A model generated the notes under the pieces. That model saw only the letters and a program-made list of their open reading frames with translations, was not told where the DNA came from and did not search any database. A DNA stretch of 64,000 bases from Edaphobacter aggregans (GTDB lineage Bacteria > Acidobacteriota > Terriglobia > Terriglobales > Acidobacteriaceae): assembly GCA_022736715.1 (NCBI GenBank), contig DZDJ01000008.1, positions 37,529 to 101,528 of the forward strand, in the 5' to 3' direction. Shown in pieces: positions 62,704 through 64,000 of this stretch. A program made the position numbers and the translations under genes. Numbering within the stretch: position 1 is the first letter of the stretch; every line of letters begins with the position of its first letter.

Positions 62704-63693
62704 TCAGAAAATTGGAGCCAGGGCGACAGCGGTCAGCCCAAACAAAAACAGAATGAACATCCAGGCGAGGAAGTTTCGTGACCGTTTGGATGCCGAGGAA
62801 AATTCACGCCATACAAAAACTCCCCATGCCGCAGAAATCATCGTCGCACCCTGTCCTATGGAATAGGAGACTGCCGGCCCGACAACATGCGCTTGAGAAG
62901 CCACAAAATTGAATACAGCTCCAGTGCACCAGAGCAGCCCTCCGAAGATGCCCCAGAGATGCCATCGAAAGCTCGCCTGGACATATCCGCTCATTGCAGC
63001 CGGAGCCTGGCCATCCAATGGCCGCCGCATGAGCAGGTAGTTCGCCGGGACCGAGCACAATGCTACACCAGTTGCAAAGTATATTGCGGTTGCATAGGGT
63101 CCAGGAGCACCGCTTCCGCTCATGGCTTTGGCAACGAATGGATAGAAGCTGCCCATAAGAAGCCCGGAGAGCACACTAATGACAATTCCACGGCGGCTCA
63201 TTGCAGGTGCGCTTCGTTCTCGCTCGCGGTAAGCGATGGCGTCGCAGACAATTGCCAGCAGAACGAGTGCAATTCCGCCAAAGAGCAGAAATGCGTTTCC
63301 ATTGGGCGATATGAGATAGCTGCTGAGTGCGCCGACGACCAGAGCGATTCCGATCCCCAGAGGAAAAGCGACTGCCAGACCTGCAATTTCAATTGCGGCA
63401 ACCAGTAACAGATTTGCCACGGTGAAGATGGCCCCACCAGATGCAGCTAAAAGTGAATGAGTGGAGGTCGTGTGCACTAAATCCGAAAAGACAGGACGGC
63501 CAGTTGAGCCAAAGCTGCCAAGAGATACGGACCAGAGACATGCACCCAGCACAAGGCCAATCACAAAGTCCCAGTAGAACAACTGAAACCTGTATTGAGG
63601 AACAATCTTGACTGTGTTGGCCCATGATCCCCAGCAAATCATGCTGATGATCATGAAAAAGAGGGCTATAGAATATGTTTCAGGCTGGTACAA
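62704..63693 (-). CDS. GRP/ureide-permease-like DMT-superfamily transporter
   Basis: 329 aa with about ten TM helices. The opening YSIALFFMIISMICWGSWANTVKIVPQYRFQLFYWDFVIGL matches glucose/ribose porter and plant ureide permease-like carriers, as does the conserved AGLAVAFPLGIGIALVVGALSSYLI. The start is TTG with GGAG at 7 nt. It probably carries a sugar or nucleoside-type solute; the neighbouring ribokinase favours a pentose (inference). Confidence 0.85.
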   Translation of the reverse strand: MYQPETYSIALFFMIISMICWGSWANTVKIVPQYRFQLFYWDFVIGLVLGACLWSVSLGSFGSTGRPVFSDLVHTTSTHSLLAASGGAIFTVANLLLVAAIEIAGLAVAFPLGIGIALVVGALSSYLISPNGNAFLLFGGIALVLLAIVCDAIAYRERERSAPAMSRRGIVISVLSGLLMGSFYPFVAKAMSGSGAPGPYATAIYFATGVALCSVPANYLLMRRPLDGQAPAAMSGYVQASFRWHLWGIFGGLLWCTGAVFNFVASQAHVVGPAVSYSIGQGATMISAAWGVFVWREFSSASKRSRNFLAWMFILFLFGLTAVALAPIF

Positions 63694-63742
63694 AGTGAGG
63701 CTCCGAAAAAGACGTGAAATTCATCAAGCTTGCATATATGGG

Positions 63743-63797
63743 TGGAGTGCAAAGTCTGTCCCTGACTCAACACCACAGGACCAGACTTTTCACTCCA
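63743..63797 (-). other. long interrupted hairpin between receptor 3 and the permease gene
   Basis: TGGAGTG-C-AAAGTCTG pairs with CAGACTTT-T-CACTCCA across a loop of about 23 nt. There is no U-run on either strand. It could be a processing or stabilising structure, or partial termination within the operon. Confidence 0.5.
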
Positions 63798-63856
63798 CAG
63801 CCCCCTCTACAAAACGACAACATCCTCTGTGCCCTGCAATAACATCGCAAGGCACA

Positions 63857-64000
63857 TCAGAAGGACAGCTTCAATGAGACCTGCGTAATGCGTGCCTCGC
63901 GTGCCCCGGTCACTCCGCCAAACGGTATCCCATAGTTGCTTGGGCCAGACGTCTCCACTCCATTCCATTGGGAGTGATTGAAGGCATTGAAGGCATCTGC
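63857..64000 (-). CDS. TonB-dependent receptor 3, Oar-like (C-terminal 47 codons only)
   Basis: Not in the ORF track because it enters from the right edge. The visible end reads ADAFNAFNHSQWN...YGIPFGGVTGAREARITQVSLKLSF, the typical final strands of Oar-like TonB receptors (FNxxNHxx...FGxVTxAR...LK.xF), ending in Phe. It is the apparent upstream gene of the permease-ribokinase-SUMF1 operon, 163 bp before the permease start. Confidence 0.85.
   Translation of the reverse strand, partial: ADAFNAFNHSQWNGVETSGPSNYGIPFGGVTGAREARITQVSLKLSF

Noticed and set aside
1-64000. CRISPR arrays, prophage, integrase or transposase genes, rRNA operons, antiphage systems
   Set aside because: I looked for regular repeats and for the corresponding protein motifs in both strands and found none.

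Overview
The window reads as a stretch of chromosome from a Gram-negative soil-type bacterium, most probably an Acidobacteriota member of the Acidobacteriaceae kind. This is inferred from gene content: very large TonB-dependent receptors with an N-terminal carboxypeptidase-regulatory-like domain (Oar type), CRTAC1/ASPIC-UnbV, DUF5107-TPR and DUF1844 proteins, a KDO gene (kdsB) and meso-DAP peptidoglycan genes. Base composition and codon style look even throughout. I see no phage, no transposase, no CRISPR array and no rRNA. Several genes appear to start with TTG or GTG.

Region 1 (1-16.8 kb) looks like a carbohydrate or sugar-acid utilisation locus. It holds a truncated apbE-like gene, a LacI-family regulator, a divergent secreted CBM9-like protein, a DUF5107-TPR protein, a Tat-exported glycosidase-like protein, a Tat-exported sugar isomerase-like protein, a divergent operon (MFS transporter, NAD-dependent epimerase/dehydrogenase, DHDPS-family aldolase) and an Oar-like TonB receptor.

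Region 2 (16.8-55.3 kb) is mostly housekeeping. It includes kdsB and a GDSL hydrolase; tRNA-Met; an S41 protease and PBP1A; ribF, a PhnP-like hydrolase, DUF1844 and ygfZ; a secreted HExxH protein; an operon-like run of mtnP, a PfkB kinase, a membrane glycosyltransferase, dapF, ldcA, mpl and plsC (nucleoside salvage, peptidoglycan recycling, lipid synthesis); SPOR, slipin, a beta-barrel protein, NfeD and TPR genes; a second membrane glycosyltransferase; DUF3467; tRNA-Leu; CRTAC1; a second S41 protease; a SurA-like parvulin; a YhaM exonuclease plus EVE-domain pair; and the aroC-def-fmt-rsmB run.

Region 3 (55.3-64 kb) is a second uptake locus. It holds a complete Oar-like receptor facing a minus-strand operon: a third receptor (only its last 47 codons are in the window), a GRP/ureide-permease-like transporter, ribokinase, and a secreted barrel-SUMF1 fusion.

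The least expected signal is a family of short intergenic elements of about 100-128 bp at 16.8, 55.3 and 59.4 kb. They have inverted ends (GCAAAAGCAG/CTGCTTTTGC). Every copy begins at the first base after the stop codon of the upstream gene, in the same orientation relative to that gene. A second, unrelated inverted-repeat element at 37.3 kb also begins at a stop codon. Two copies of the first family bracket the 55.7-59.2 kb receptor gene in opposite orientation. They could be stop-codon-associated miniature elements or a conserved structured 3'-UTR RNA.
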